Of a stretch of DNA of 64,000 nucleotides, positions 25,691 through 33,112 are shown one piece after another. Made by a program: the position numbers and the translations under genes. Every line of letters starts with the position of its first letter. Within the stretch, counting starts at the first letter, position 1. A model generated the notes under the pieces. It did not search any database. It was given only the letters and a program-made list of their open reading frames with translations, and was not told the origin of the DNA. This stretch comes from a bacterium (GTDB lineage: Bacteria; Cyanobacteriota; Vampirovibrionia; Gastranaerophilales; Gastranaerophilaceae): positions 19,689 to 83,688 of the forward strand of contig JAFXYZ010000055.1 in the NCBI GenBank assembly GCA_017541465.1. The letters run 5' to 3'.

Positions 25691-27190
25691 ATGGCGCAGT
25701 ATTCAGGGATAAAGATTGTTCCAAAGGTTAAAGTAAACGATAAACACGATTTGGCTGTTGTTTATACCCCCGGGGTTGCCGCCTCGTGCCTGAAAATAAA
25801 AGATAACCCTGAACTTTCTTATGACTACACAAACAGAGAAAACTCCGTAGGGGTAATTTCTTTTTCCTACTCCGAATCCTTAAACCGTGCCATATTTTTA
25901 AAAAGTACCCTCGGAATCGATGCTTACCCTCTTGAGATAAAGGAAGTAACAAAAGAAAAACTCAAAATTGTCGTTCAAAATTTAGAGCCGACCTTTTGCG
26001 CTATTGATTTAAGCCTTATCTCTGATTTTGTCAAAGATATAAAATTTGATGTCGGTATTCCCGTTTTGAAAGGTGCATGTACTGATTTAAAAGAATTTTT
26101 TATGTGCGTTTCAAAGACGATAATGCTCACAAGCAGTTCAAAACTGGAGGGAAACCTTAACGAACAGTCTTTGGCTTTAAGGAAAATGGCAGGCGGGGTT
26201 ATTGAAACAGAACCGGCGACAGAGGAACAGAAGAAGCCTGTCGGGATAGTAACGGATGGTTCAGCTGTTTTGGGGCTGGGGAACATAGGCTCTCTTGCGG
26301 GTTTGCCCGTTATGGAGGGAAAATCTGTTCTTTTCTCTGCCCTCGGTGATGTCAGTGCTATGCCTTTGTGCCTTAAAACGCAGGTGCCCGAGGAGGTAAT
26401 TGAAATAGTTCAATTGCTTGAAAACTCGTTTTCGGGGATAAATCTTGAGGATATTTGCGCCCCGAATTGCTTTACTGTTGAAAATAAACTGATAGACACT
26501 CTTTCAATTCCGGTTTTCCATGATGACCAGCATGGAACGGCAATTGTAGTATGTGCGGCTTTGCTGAATGCTTTAGCCCTTGCGAATAAAAAGCCCGAGG
26601 ATATTAACCTTGTGTTTTCAGGGGCAGGGGCAGCCGCTATTGCGGTTTGCAAACTCGTTCTCTCTCTCGGGGTTAAGAATATAACAATGTTTGATAAATT
26701 CGGGGCGGTTTATAAGGGAAGAAAAGAAAACAACTTCGCTCTCTCAGAGATTTCGGATTATACAAATCTCACTTGTAATCAGTCGCCTTTAAAAGAGCAG
26801 ATTAAGGGGGCTGATGTATTTATAGGACTTTCAGCGCCGAATATTTTAACTCCCGAGATGATAAAAACAATGAATAATAAACCGATTGTCTTTGCCTTAG
26901 CAAACCCCACACCCGAGATTATGCCGTCAGAGGCAAAAGAGGCGGGCGCATTTATTGTGGCATCGGGCAGAAGCGATTTTGAAAACCAGATTAATAACTC
27001 TCTTGTCTTCCCGGGGCTTTTTAACGGGGTTTTAAAGCATGGGATAAAGAAAATAACAAAGGAAATGAAACTCAACTTAGCCTTTGCTCTTGCTTCTGCG
27101 GTCAAAGACAGCGAACTGTCAGCAGATTACATACTTCCAGACGCGCTTGACAGCATTGTGCCAAAGACTATAAGCGAGAATGTTCGATAA
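25691..27190 (+). CDS. NAD(P)-dependent malic enzyme with a large internal insertion
   Basis: An oxidative decarboxylase producing pyruvate from malate. The family N-terminus (LAVVYTPGVAASCL, residues 21-34; YDYTNREN, 44-51) and catalytic core (VTDGSAVLGLGNIGSLAGLPVMEGK, INLEDI, IPVFHDDQHGTAIV, the GAGAAAIAVCKL Rossmann motif, FALANPTPEIMP) are intact. In ordinary short bacterial malic enzymes YTN is followed within a few residues by VTDGTAVLGLG. Here about 129 residues (55-183) are inserted between them, giving 499 residues instead of about 400. Part of the insert resembles the core itself (see findings). It is tightly linked to plsY and der. Confidence 0.88.
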   Translation: MAQYSGIKIVPKVKVNDKHDLAVVYTPGVAASCLKIKDNPELSYDYTNRENSVGVISFSYSESLNRAIFLKSTLGIDAYPLEIKEVTKEKLKIVVQNLEPTFCAIDLSLISDFVKDIKFDVGIPVLKGACTDLKEFFMCVSKTIMLTSSSKLEGNLNEQSLALRKMAGGVIETEPATEEQKKPVGIVTDGSAVLGLGNIGSLAGLPVMEGKSVLFSALGDVSAMPLCLKTQVPEEVIEIVQLLENSFSGINLEDICAPNCFTVENKLIDTLSIPVFHDDQHGTAIVVCAALLNALALANKKPEDINLVFSGAGAAAIAVCKLVLSLGVKNITMFDKFGAVYKGRKENNFALSEISDYTNLTCNQSPLKEQIKGADVFIGLSAPNILTPEMIKTMNNKPIVFALANPTPEIMPSEAKEAGAFIVASGRSDFENQINNSLVFPGLFNGVLKHGIKKITKEMKLNLAFALASAVKDSELSADYILPDALDSIVPKTISENVR

Positions 27191-27251
27191 TTAATTGTTA
27201 AGTTATGTGATTTTTTAACCTATTCCTTCAATAAATTATACAATATTTAAT

Positions 27252-27276
27252 GAATAACCTTATATTTGAGTTATTC
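27252..27276 (+). promoter_or_regulatory. Inverted repeat ahead of the flagellar export operon
   Basis: GAATAAC and GTTATTC are perfect 7-bp arms around an 11-nt spacer. The element ends 19 nt before the ATG of the first operon gene. It could be an operator or a 5'UTR hairpin near the ribosome-binding region; no U-tract, so not a terminator. Confidence 0.4.
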
Positions 27277-27295
27277 GGGAGAACAGGGATAAAAC

Positions 27296-28477
27296 ATGAC
27301 GGTTAAAAATCGTTTAAAAACTTTGAAAACGGGATTTTCCGAAAATATTTTTTCGGATTATTACTGGTTTGTCGAAAATTTTGAAACGGTCATAGACGGC
27401 TTGAACAAGGACTTTTTCAGGTCAAAGATTGAATTAAGATTCATGGGGCTTGCAGAGGAAAACAATCTGCTTTTTTACGGCGATGAATATTTTGTTAATA
27501 AAGTCCGTGTAAATAAAAACCTCAGTGTGCTTGTGAGGGTTTCAAAAGATGCTATCGGTGTTCTTCTCGATGAAACTTTGGGCAAAAGCAAGAAAACCTT
27601 TGCACTCGAGGATTTAACCGAGCTTGAAACAAGAATAATGACGACCTATTGCGATTACATCTACAAAAAGGTTTCCCCTGCGCTTCTGAAGGTTGATAAG
27701 GACCAAAAGACCTTTATCTCTTGCCCCGACTGTCATTTAAATTTTTATTTGAGAATTAACGGAAAACACGCTGGCAAGATTATTATAACTCTTCCGGGGT
27801 ATTTAATTCCGAAGATTCCCGAGCGAAACAACGAAGAAAAGTTTTCGGTTTCCGATTTTGCCGATACCATTGTAACGACTACTATCGCGGTCGGGCGCTC
27901 GAAGATTACTCTTGAAGATTTAAAGAATATGGAGCGGGGTGACATCCTTGTTCTTGAAAAAAGTAATATAAACAGGCTTGCGGTTATTTATAAGGGCGGA
28001 ATTAAACCCTTCAGGGTTAATCCCGATCCCGCGATGATTGTAAGTCTTGATAATAACGGAGGAAAAATAATGGAGGATAACAAAAATCCCAAAAACAATA
28101 ACATGTGGGATTCTATTCTTGTCGATATAGTTGCTGTGCTTGATGAAATCAAACTTCCTCTCGGGGAACTCAAACAAATTTCTGAGGGTTTGGTCATCGA
28201 CATCGGCTCTGTTTACGATAATAAAGTCAATCTGAAGGTCGAGGATCAGATTGTTGCCTCCGGCGAATTAGTCATTATAAATGACAGGTACGGGGTAAAA
28301 ATTAACGAGGTAAGAAAAGAACCCTCTTCTTCTCTTGCAGCCGCTCAGCCCTCTTCTGACACAGAAGGCGGTGAAGATGGCGAGCAACCTCAGGAAGGCG
28401 GCGAAGAAAACTCTCCGAAGGAGGGCGATGAGGACTTTGATTACAGTTATTTTGAAGTTGAGGATGAAAGTATTTAA
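27296..28477 (+). CDS. Two-SpoA-domain C-ring protein (FliN/FliY/SctQ-like)
   Basis: A 393-residue soluble protein. A first SpoA-like domain spans about residues 185-255 (ITLEDLKNMERGDILVLE...). A second, FliN-like SpoA domain spans about 268-345 (ILVDIVAVLDEIKLPLGELKQISEGLVIDIG). An acidic low-complexity tail (GGEDGEQPQEGGEENSPKEGDEDF) follows. The N-terminal ~180 residues lack the FliM chemotaxis motif I can recognise. Two SpoA domains in one chain resemble type III secretion SctQ or a composite C-ring protein, but fliO downstream points to a flagellar-type system. It forms the cytoplasmic switch/sorting platform and heads the operon fliO-P-Q-R. Confidence 0.75.
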   Translation: MTVKNRLKTLKTGFSENIFSDYYWFVENFETVIDGLNKDFFRSKIELRFMGLAEENNLLFYGDEYFVNKVRVNKNLSVLVRVSKDAIGVLLDETLGKSKKTFALEDLTELETRIMTTYCDYIYKKVSPALLKVDKDQKTFISCPDCHLNFYLRINGKHAGKIIITLPGYLIPKIPERNNEEKFSVSDFADTIVTTTIAVGRSKITLEDLKNMERGDILVLEKSNINRLAVIYKGGIKPFRVNPDPAMIVSLDNNGGKIMEDNKNPKNNNMWDSILVDIVAVLDEIKLPLGELKQISEGLVIDIGSVYDNKVNLKVEDQIVASGELVIINDRYGVKINEVRKEPSSSLAAAQPSSDTEGGEDGEQPQEGGEENSPKEGDEDFDYSYFEVEDESI

Positions 28478-28479
28478 TT

Positions 28480-28881
28480 ATGACACACTATCTGATTAGT
28501 TTTGTAACTTACACTTTTGCAATGGCAGGACTGTTGATTCTTGCTTTGATTATTTATAAAAAAGCTACTGCCACAATGCAGAGAGGTACAAAAAATACCT
28601 ATCTTAGTTTAGAGCAGAGACTTGATATTTCTGCAAGAAAGTCGATTTTTGTTATAAGGGCAGGCAGGGAGAGATTTCTTGTTGCCTCAGACCTTGACAG
28701 AACAACACTTCTTGCGAAACTTCCCGACGTAAAACGTCCGCCGAGAAGAGAAGAAGAGCAAAGAACCATGGATACAGAACAGTATCCCCAATATAATAAC
28801 GTAAAAACTTTTGATCTGGAGGAGGATAAAATCTCTGTACTTCACGCACTTATGGGCAGAAATGATGAGCAAAGGAAGTAG
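28480..28881 (+). CDS. fliO: Flagellar biosynthesis protein FliO
   Basis: A 133-residue protein with one membrane helix near the N-terminus (residues 7-25). The FliO cytoplasmic signature follows: YLSLEQRLDISARKSIFVIRAGRERFLVASD and TTLLAKLPD. FliO helps FliP assemble into the export gate and is present in flagellar, not virulence, type III systems. It sits 2 nt after the SpoA-protein gene and 3 nt before fliP. The tail is basic then glutamine/tyrosine-rich. Confidence 0.85.
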   Translation: MTHYLISFVTYTFAMAGLLILALIIYKKATATMQRGTKNTYLSLEQRLDISARKSIFVIRAGRERFLVASDLDRTTLLAKLPDVKRPPRREEEQRTMDTEQYPQYNNVKTFDLEEDKISVLHALMGRNDEQRK

Positions 28882-28884
28882 TGT

Positions 28885-29526
28885 ATGGAAACGCTTTTGG
28901 CAGATTTAAGTCCTGTTCTTCAGCTTCTTGCGGTGATGGCGCTTTTTGCGACACTGCCGTTCATGTTCGTTTGTATGACATCTTTTTTAAGGTATGTCAT
29001 TGTATTTGCGTTCCTTAAACAGGCGCTTGGTGCGGCTTCTATCCCTCCGGCGATTGTCCTGGTCGGTTTATCGATTATTCTGACCTTCTATACAATGGGC
29101 GGAGTTTTTCAGCAGATGTGGGAGGTCGGTCAAAAACCTTATAACGAAAACGGTAACATCGTTATGGCGGTTGCTGAGGGCTCTAAACCCCTGAAAGAGT
29201 TTATGATGAAGCAGACAAATGAGGCTGATTTGAAGTTCTTTGTTGAGCTTTCAAGAAAACAGGCGCCAAAAACTCCCGAGGATTTAACTCTCTGGGAAGT
29301 TGCTCCCGCGTACATTCTGAGCGAACTCAAAACCGCGTTTGAAATAAGTTTTATTATATATGTACCGTTTATTGTTCTTGACCTTGTTGTTGCGAACGTA
29401 CTTCTGGCACTTGGTATGTTTATGTTGTCGCCGACAATTATCTCTCTGCCGTTTAAACTTTTGATATTTATCGCGGTTGACGGCTGGAGCCTTATTGTTC
29501 AGGGGCTTGTCGGTAGTTTTAACTGA
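28885..29526 (+). CDS. fliP: Flagellar export gate protein FliP
   Basis: A 213-residue polytopic membrane protein of the FliP/SctR family. It has MTSFLRYVIVFAFLKQALGAASIPPAIVLVGLSIILTFYTM near residues 32-72 and the C-terminal FEISFIIYVPFIVLDLVVANVLLALGMFMLSPTIISLPFKLLIFIAVDGW region. These are family hallmarks. Five FliP form the export gate core with FliQ and FliR. It lacks the N-terminal cleavable signal seen in many flagellar FliP, so its length is closer to SctR. It sits mid-operon. Confidence 0.95.
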   Translation: METLLADLSPVLQLLAVMALFATLPFMFVCMTSFLRYVIVFAFLKQALGAASIPPAIVLVGLSIILTFYTMGGVFQQMWEVGQKPYNENGNIVMAVAEGSKPLKEFMMKQTNEADLKFFVELSRKQAPKTPEDLTLWEVAPAYILSELKTAFEISFIIYVPFIVLDLVVANVLLALGMFMLSPTIISLPFKLLIFIAVDGWSLIVQGLVGSFN

Positions 29527-29537
29527 GGCGCGGGACT

Positions 29538-30035
29538 ATGGAAATATTACTCGATTTCTTTTCAAAAGGTTTAGTAACAATGCTGATGATAGCAATGCCC
29601 TGCGTACTTACGGCTGCGGGGATAGGCTTAATTGTCGGTGTTCTTCAGGCGGTAACGCAGGTTCAGGAGCAGACAATTGCTGCTGCGCCTAAAATTTTCT
29701 TTGTATTTCTAATTTTGATGATTATGGGTGTCGGCTTTATCAGACTACTGACAAATCTCTTTAAAGAGGGGGTTTCTATTGCCTTTAATACCGTTCCCCG
29801 TATGGAAACAAAGGTTCTTGCGTCTGATTATTACAGATACACAAAGCCGTTTACGGCGGAATTTTATGCCGAAAACAGGGGCAAAAACAATATGAATGCG
29901 ATGATTAACAGCTCAGCCACCCCGAATTTCTCGAAACAACAGGAAAGATTAAAATATCATAAGTCGCAAAGAGGGGATACGCCTGTTCCTTCTTTGATGG
30001 AAAAACAAAAAATCAGGGATAATGCCGGGAGATAG
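29538..30035 (+). CDS. fliQ: FliQ with a C-terminal extension
   Basis: Residues 1-88 are a standard FliQ/SctS: two membrane helices with LIVGVLQAVTQVQEQTIAAAPKIFFVFL, which packs around FliP/FliR in the export gate. Ordinary FliQ is about 85-90 residues. This protein continues for about 75 more, a polar, basic, probably disordered tail (RMETKVLASDYYRYTKP to the end). The frame is open to a stop just before fliR, so the tail is not a frameshift artefact visible here. Confidence 0.88.
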   Translation: MEILLDFFSKGLVTMLMIAMPCVLTAAGIGLIVGVLQAVTQVQEQTIAAAPKIFFVFLILMIMGVGFIRLLTNLFKEGVSIAFNTVPRMETKVLASDYYRYTKPFTAEFYAENRGKNNMNAMINSSATPNFSKQQERLKYHKSQRGDTPVPSLMEKQKIRDNAGR

Positions 30036-30041
30036 CGGACA

Positions 30042-30824
30042 GTGGACTCAATTCTTCAGTCGTTTGCACAGATATTTCCCGATATTAATACCGCGCTCAA
30101 TGCCGGTATTCCTATTTTTGCAAGGGTGCTGGGGCTGATGAGGTTTACTCCGTTTCTCCACCGCTCTGAATTTCCCATGCTGATGAAGGTCGGTTTTGCG
30201 CTTCTTTTTACTGTTATGCTGACTATGGTGTTAAATCCTCCGGCGCCCCCTGCGGATAAAGCGCCTCTGATTTATGCCATTGCGGTTAATTTTGCCTTTG
30301 GTGCGGCATTAGGGTTTATCGTAAATTGTATAATATCGACTATCGAGGCGGCAGGGGATATTATCAATATGCAGATGGGTGTTTCCTCGGCGACCGTTCT
30401 TGATCCTTCGACTAATTCCCAGATTTCCGTAATGGGCAAGTTCTTTTCTCTGCTCGGCATTTTAATTTTCCTTCAAATCGGCGGTGCTTACTGGCTTTTT
30501 AATGCCTTTGTGAAGAGTTTTACCGTATTTCCTCTGTATTCAACTACTGTTCCTCTTGATAAAATTTTAAATATGGACTATCTTGTTACTCTGACTTCAA
30601 ATGTTTTATATATAGGGCTGCAGATAGCTTCCCCGGTTTTGCTTGCAACTCTGGGGCAGGATATTATCCTCGGTGTTATTTCAAAAACAGCACCTCAGAT
30701 TAACGTATTTCAGCTGAGTTTTATTTTTAAACCCGTTTTTGGTGCGGCAATTCTGATTTGGATTTTGCCGATGATTTATGACGTTATCCAGCAGTTTTAT
30801 CTGAGCCACGCGAATATTTTCTAA
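30042..30824 (+). CDS. fliR: Flagellar export gate protein FliR (GTG start)
   Basis: A 260-residue polytopic protein of the FliR/SctT family, with RVLGLMRFTPFLHRSEFPMLMKVGFALLFTVML near the N-terminus and TLGQDIILGVISKTAPQINVFQLSFIFKPVFGAAIL in the C-terminal half. It completes the FliP5Q4R1 gate. The start is GTG with GGGAG upstream. It ends the operon; flhB and flhA, which often follow, are absent here. Its stop overlaps the convergent CDF gene by 4 nt. Confidence 0.93.
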   Translation: MDSILQSFAQIFPDINTALNAGIPIFARVLGLMRFTPFLHRSEFPMLMKVGFALLFTVMLTMVLNPPAPPADKAPLIYAIAVNFAFGAALGFIVNCIISTIEAAGDIINMQMGVSSATVLDPSTNSQISVMGKFFSLLGILIFLQIGGAYWLFNAFVKSFTVFPLYSTTVPLDKILNMDYLVTLTSNVLYIGLQIASPVLLATLGQDIILGVISKTAPQINVFQLSFIFKPVFGAAILIWILPMIYDVIQQFYLSHANIF

Positions 30825-31501
30825 TCAATCTTTTTATACTCAACAAGTCTTTTTGTGGTGTCAGACAGGAGTCCTGTTGCCCATTTGAGGATTAAGAGAC
30901 CGCCTAAGATACCTACGATTGAATCTAGCTGAATAATTCCAAAATATTTGCCCATTAAAAGCGCAAAGATAGCGAGGATAGAGGTCAGAGTGTCGGCAGC
31001 GATATGGAGGTATGCTGCTTTAAAATTGTAGTCTTTATCTCTGTTTTCGCCTGAGAACATAATGAGAAGGCAGATGCCGTTTACTATAAACCCTATTACC
31101 GCAACGATTATAGCCTCGTTAAAGGTAATGCTGAGCGGGTTGAAAAATCTGTTTACTGCTTCAAGTAAAATCACAATACCTGTAATGCCGAGGAAAATAG
31201 CACTTGTGTAGCCTGCGAGGTCTGAAACTTTACCGACGCCGCTTTGAAAAATGTTTTTATCCTTAAAGTTTTCGATTAAGAGGTAGGCTGCAAAGGTAAT
31301 CATAAGTGCGAAGGCGTGAGTTCCCATGTGCCAGCCGTCAGCTAAGAGCGCCATTGAGTTTGTGATGATACCGAAGAATATTTCAAAAACCATTGTAATA
31401 ACGGTAAAAACAATAACCACAAAAGTGGCTTTGATGTTCTTTGTAATGTTGTGTTCATGATGGTGATGATGAAGTTCTTCTTTTGTTTCTGTATCTGACA
31501 T
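30821..31501 (-). CDS. Cation diffusion facilitator transporter, short form (DmeF/CzcD-like)
   Basis: A 226-residue CDF metal exporter. A histidine-rich N-terminus (ELHHHHHEHN) precedes six membrane helices. The TM2 site is NSMALLADGWHMGTHAFAL and the TM5 site AYLHIAADTLTSILAI, both with His/Asp metal ligands. It ends just after TM6 (LSDTTKRLVEYKKID) and lacks the usual ~80-residue cytoplasmic metallochaperone-like domain. It resembles DmeF-type divalent (Co/Ni/Zn) exporters. Direction and metal are inferred from family. Confidence 0.85.
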   Translation of the reverse strand: MSDTETKEELHHHHHEHNITKNIKATFVVIVFTVITMVFEIFFGIITNSMALLADGWHMGTHAFALMITFAAYLLIENFKDKNIFQSGVGKVSDLAGYTSAIFLGITGIVILLEAVNRFFNPLSITFNEAIIVAVIGFIVNGICLLIMFSGENRDKDYNFKAAYLHIAADTLTSILAIFALLMGKYFGIIQLDSIVGILGGLLILKWATGLLSDTTKRLVEYKKID

Positions 31502-31550
31502 AGTTCCTCAAAAAATCGTTTATCTCAAAAATATTATACTTCAAAATGCC

Positions 31551-31579
31551 GTAGGTTCAACCAGGAAACCTATTTTTTT
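31551..31579. repeat. GTAGGTT-headed hairpin
   Basis: TAGGTT (31552-31557) pairs with AACCTA (31567-31572) around CAACCAGGA, and seven T follow. The GTAGGTT head matches the repeat at 571. It could act as a plus-strand terminator, but no plus-strand gene ends here. Confidence 0.45.
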
Positions 31580-31588
31580 GCATAAAAA

Positions 31589-31660
31589 AATCGGGATGAC
31601 AGGCATAGCGAACGTGAGTTCGCGCCGTGGCTTGTCCACATATTGTTCAAATCCTGTCAT
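31589..31660. repeat. Rearranged copies of the tRNA-Pro 3' end around a hairpin
   Basis: AATCGGGATGACAGG (31589-31603) directly repeats the tRNA-Pro 3' end at 31690-31704. GTTCAAATCCTGTCAT (31645-31660) is a perfect inverted copy of 31697-31712. Between them lies a palindrome, GCGAAC-GTGA-GTTCGC, then GTGG-cttgt-CCAC. This short stretch thus holds both orientations of the tRNA terminus. Confidence 0.75.
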
Positions 31661-31691
31661 AAAAATGTGATTAGATTTTACAAAATTTAAA

Positions 31692-31765
31692 TCGGGATGA
31701 CAGGATTTGAACCTGCGACCCCCTCGTCCCAAGCGAGGTGCGCTACCAAGCTGCGCTACATCCCG
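31692..31765 (-). tRNA. tRNA-Pro (anticodon TGG)
   Basis: The minus strand folds as a cloverleaf: acceptor CGGGATG/CATCCCG, D-arm with GCGCAG-CTTGGTA-GCGC, anticodon stem CCTCG/CGAGG with loop CTTGGGA (TGG at 34-36), and T-arm with GTTCAAATC. The discriminator is A at 31692; no CCA is encoded. The start, CGGGATGTAGCGCAG, is typical of bacterial tRNA-Pro. Confidence 0.95.
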
Positions 31766-31795
31766 ATATTTTTATAATATTAATTTTATTTCGTT

Positions 31796-31834
31796 TTTCG
31801 TCAGGCAATGCCTGACCTACTACTACATCCCGAT
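31796..31834. repeat. Palindrome and duplicated tRNA-Pro 5' end
   Basis: GTCAGGCA-A-TGCCTGAC (31800-31816) followed by CTAC reads on the minus strand as GTAGGTCAGGCATTGCC, related to the repeat at 571. Right after it CTACATCCCGAT (31823-31834) duplicates the tRNA-Pro 5' end at 31756-31767. Confidence 0.7.
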
Positions 31835-31919
31835 TTAGAAATTTATACTTCAATTCTATTAATAACATATACGGTCGTCAAGCAAAATTTCTTTAGTCCT
31901 CTCCAACTTTTGAAGGTGC

Positions 31920-31948
31920 TTGAAAAAAAAAATTATTTATAATAGAAT
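31920..31948 (+). promoter_or_regulatory. tRNA promoter
   Basis: TTGAAA (31920-31925), 17-nt spacer, TAGAAT (31943-31948), about 24 nt before tRNA-Gly. It should drive the Gly-Cys tRNA pair. Confidence 0.6.
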
Positions 31949-31971
31949 ATTTTTTGTCAGCAATGACTTAT

Positions 31972-32047
31972 GCGGAAGTAGCTCAGTTGGTAGAGCGTCT
32001 GCCTTCCAAGCAGAATGTCGCGGGTCCGAGTCCCGTCTTCCGCTCCA
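31972..32047 (+). tRNA. tRNA-Gly (anticodon TCC), CCA encoded
   Basis: Cloverleaf with acceptor GCGGAAG/CTTCCGC, anticodon stem TCTGC/GCAGA, loop CTTCCAA (TCC), and a T-arm with GGTCCGAGTCC. The discriminator T is followed by genomic CCA (32045-32047). Confidence 0.95.
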
Positions 32048-32054
32048 TTAATTC

Positions 32055-32125
32055 GGCGGCATGGCCAAGTGGTAAGGCAGAAGCCTGCAAAGCTTTTACC
32101 CCCAGTTCGAATCTGGGTGCCGCCT
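32055..32125 (+). tRNA. tRNA-Cys (anticodon GCA)
   Basis: 71 nt: acceptor GGCGGCA/TGCCGCC, anticodon stem GAAGC/GCTTT, loop CTGCAAA (GCA), T-arm CCCAG-TTCGAAT-CTGGG, short variable loop. No encoded CCA, unlike the tRNA-Gly only 7 nt upstream. Confidence 0.95.
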
Positions 32126-32134
32126 TTTAAATTT

Positions 32135-32671
32135 TTAAATTATCTCTTTTACCCCGAGCAATATTAAAATTATCCCGCCAAATATCTGGATATATTTTTC
32201 GTTGAAATTTTTTAAAATCCCTGACATCGAAAACCCGATAATAGAGTTTATAAAGGTTACTATGCCTATTAAAAGTATAGGGAATAATAGGTTTATATTC
32301 ATCAGCCTGAGTGTTACTCCTGCAGCCAGTGCATCTATACTGGTTGATATTGCAAAAAGGATAATGCAGGCAAAAGAAAGGTTCTTTAAAACCTGTTCTT
32401 CTCCTTTTATTACTGCCTCTTTAATAAACTTCACCCCTAAAACAGTAAAAATAATAAAGATAATCCACTTTGAAAAGGAAGATATGTAATCATATATAAA
32501 CCCTGTCAGATAAGCCCCTAAAAGCGGCATTAAAGCCTGAAACAGTCCGAACCAAAACGCAAGTGTCAGCGCAAGTTTTATTCTGTTTTGTTTAAAAATC
32601 AGCCCCTGCGTGAAACTCACAACAGTAGCATCTATCGAAAGTGCTATTGAAAGTAAAATTATCTGATACAT
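32135..32671 (-). CDS. mntP: Putative manganese efflux pump MntP
   Basis: A 178-residue six-helix membrane protein. It has the MntP motifs: ALSIDATVVSFTQGL in TM1 and ISTSIDALAAGVTL in TM4, with the paired Asp residues that bind metal, and a C-terminal GGIILILLGVKEII. It should export Mn2+. I place the start at the ATG at 32671. A longer frame opens with TTG at 32689 but would run through the -10 box TATAAT (32678-32683). That box lies exactly 6 nt before the ATG, which suggests a leaderless mRNA. No yybP-ykoY riboswitch fits in the short gap. Confidence 0.85.
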   Translation of the reverse strand: MYQIILLSIALSIDATVVSFTQGLIFKQNRIKLALTLAFWFGLFQALMPLLGAYLTGFIYDYISSFSKWIIFIIFTVLGVKFIKEAVIKGEEQVLKNLSFACIILFAISTSIDALAAGVTLRLMNINLLFPILLIGIVTFINSIIGFSMSGILKNFNEKYIQIFGGIILILLGVKEII

Positions 32672-32677
32672 AAAACT

Positions 32678-32683
32678 ATTATA
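32678..32683 (-). promoter_or_regulatory. -10 box 6 nt before mntP ATG (leaderless)
   Basis: Minus strand TATAAT then AGTTTT then ATG. No SD. The position argues against the upstream TTG start. Confidence 0.5.
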
Positions 32684-32687
32684 TAAC

Positions 32688-32715
32688 AAAAACGGAACTC
32701 AAATTGAGCTCCGTT
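32688..32715 (-). terminator. Terminator after the HEAT-repeat gene
   Basis: On the minus strand AACGGAGCTC and GAGTTCCGTT form a stem with one mismatch, followed by TTTTTG. It ends the SF-tag/HEAT transcript just before the mntP promoter. Confidence 0.75.
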
Positions 32716-32736
32716 CCTGTTTATTTTCTTTGACGT

Positions 32737-33102
32737 TTATACAGAGAATGTCATTAATGCTCTAACTGAGCGTGCTGTGTTTTTGATTTCTTCGTCTTCA
32801 CTTGTCTCTATTGAATTGTCGAGAATTTTTATTGCTTCTGTCTTATCCTTTAATGATAAAAGTTCATTAATTGCTGACATTGCAACTCTTGCAGACAAGT
32901 CATTGATACCCTTTCCTCTTGAAACTAATACTACTTCAAGAGCTTTCGGGGTATTTTTTCTGATGAGAGCCTGCGCTGTATATTCTCTTATCTCATCATC
33001 CGGGGAATTTGTACCGAATTCTGTGAGTACATCTACACTGCTTTCATCTTCGTGTTTACCTAATGCTTCAATTATATTTTTAATCTTATCCATACTGTTC
33101 AT
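32737..33102 (-). CDS. Small HEAT-like repeat protein
   Basis: A 121-residue, all-helical acidic protein. It looks like about three HEAT/armadillo-type repeats (SSVDVLTEFGTNSPDDEIREYTAQALI, LSARVAMSAINELLSLKDKTEAIKIL, EEIKNTARSVRALM). No signal peptide. I use the ATG at 33102, 6 nt after AGGAGG; a TTG two codons upstream would touch the SD. It starts 10 nt after the SF-tag gene and shares its transcript, so the two products may interact. Confidence 0.7.
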   Translation of the reverse strand: MNSMDKIKNIIEALGKHEDESSVDVLTEFGTNSPDDEIREYTAQALIRKNTPKALEVVLVSRGKGINDLSARVAMSAINELLSLKDKTEAIKILDNSIETSEDEEIKNTARSVRALMTFSV

Positions 33103-33112
33103 CGTCAACCTC

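Noticed and set aside
31500..32130. Genomic island boundary at the tRNA cluster
   Set aside because: No integrase, no foreign gene block and no long att repeats; only short tRNA-end duplications.
32672..32689. Upstream TTG start for mntP
   Set aside because: It would place coding sequence over the -10 TATAAT and adds six unconserved residues.
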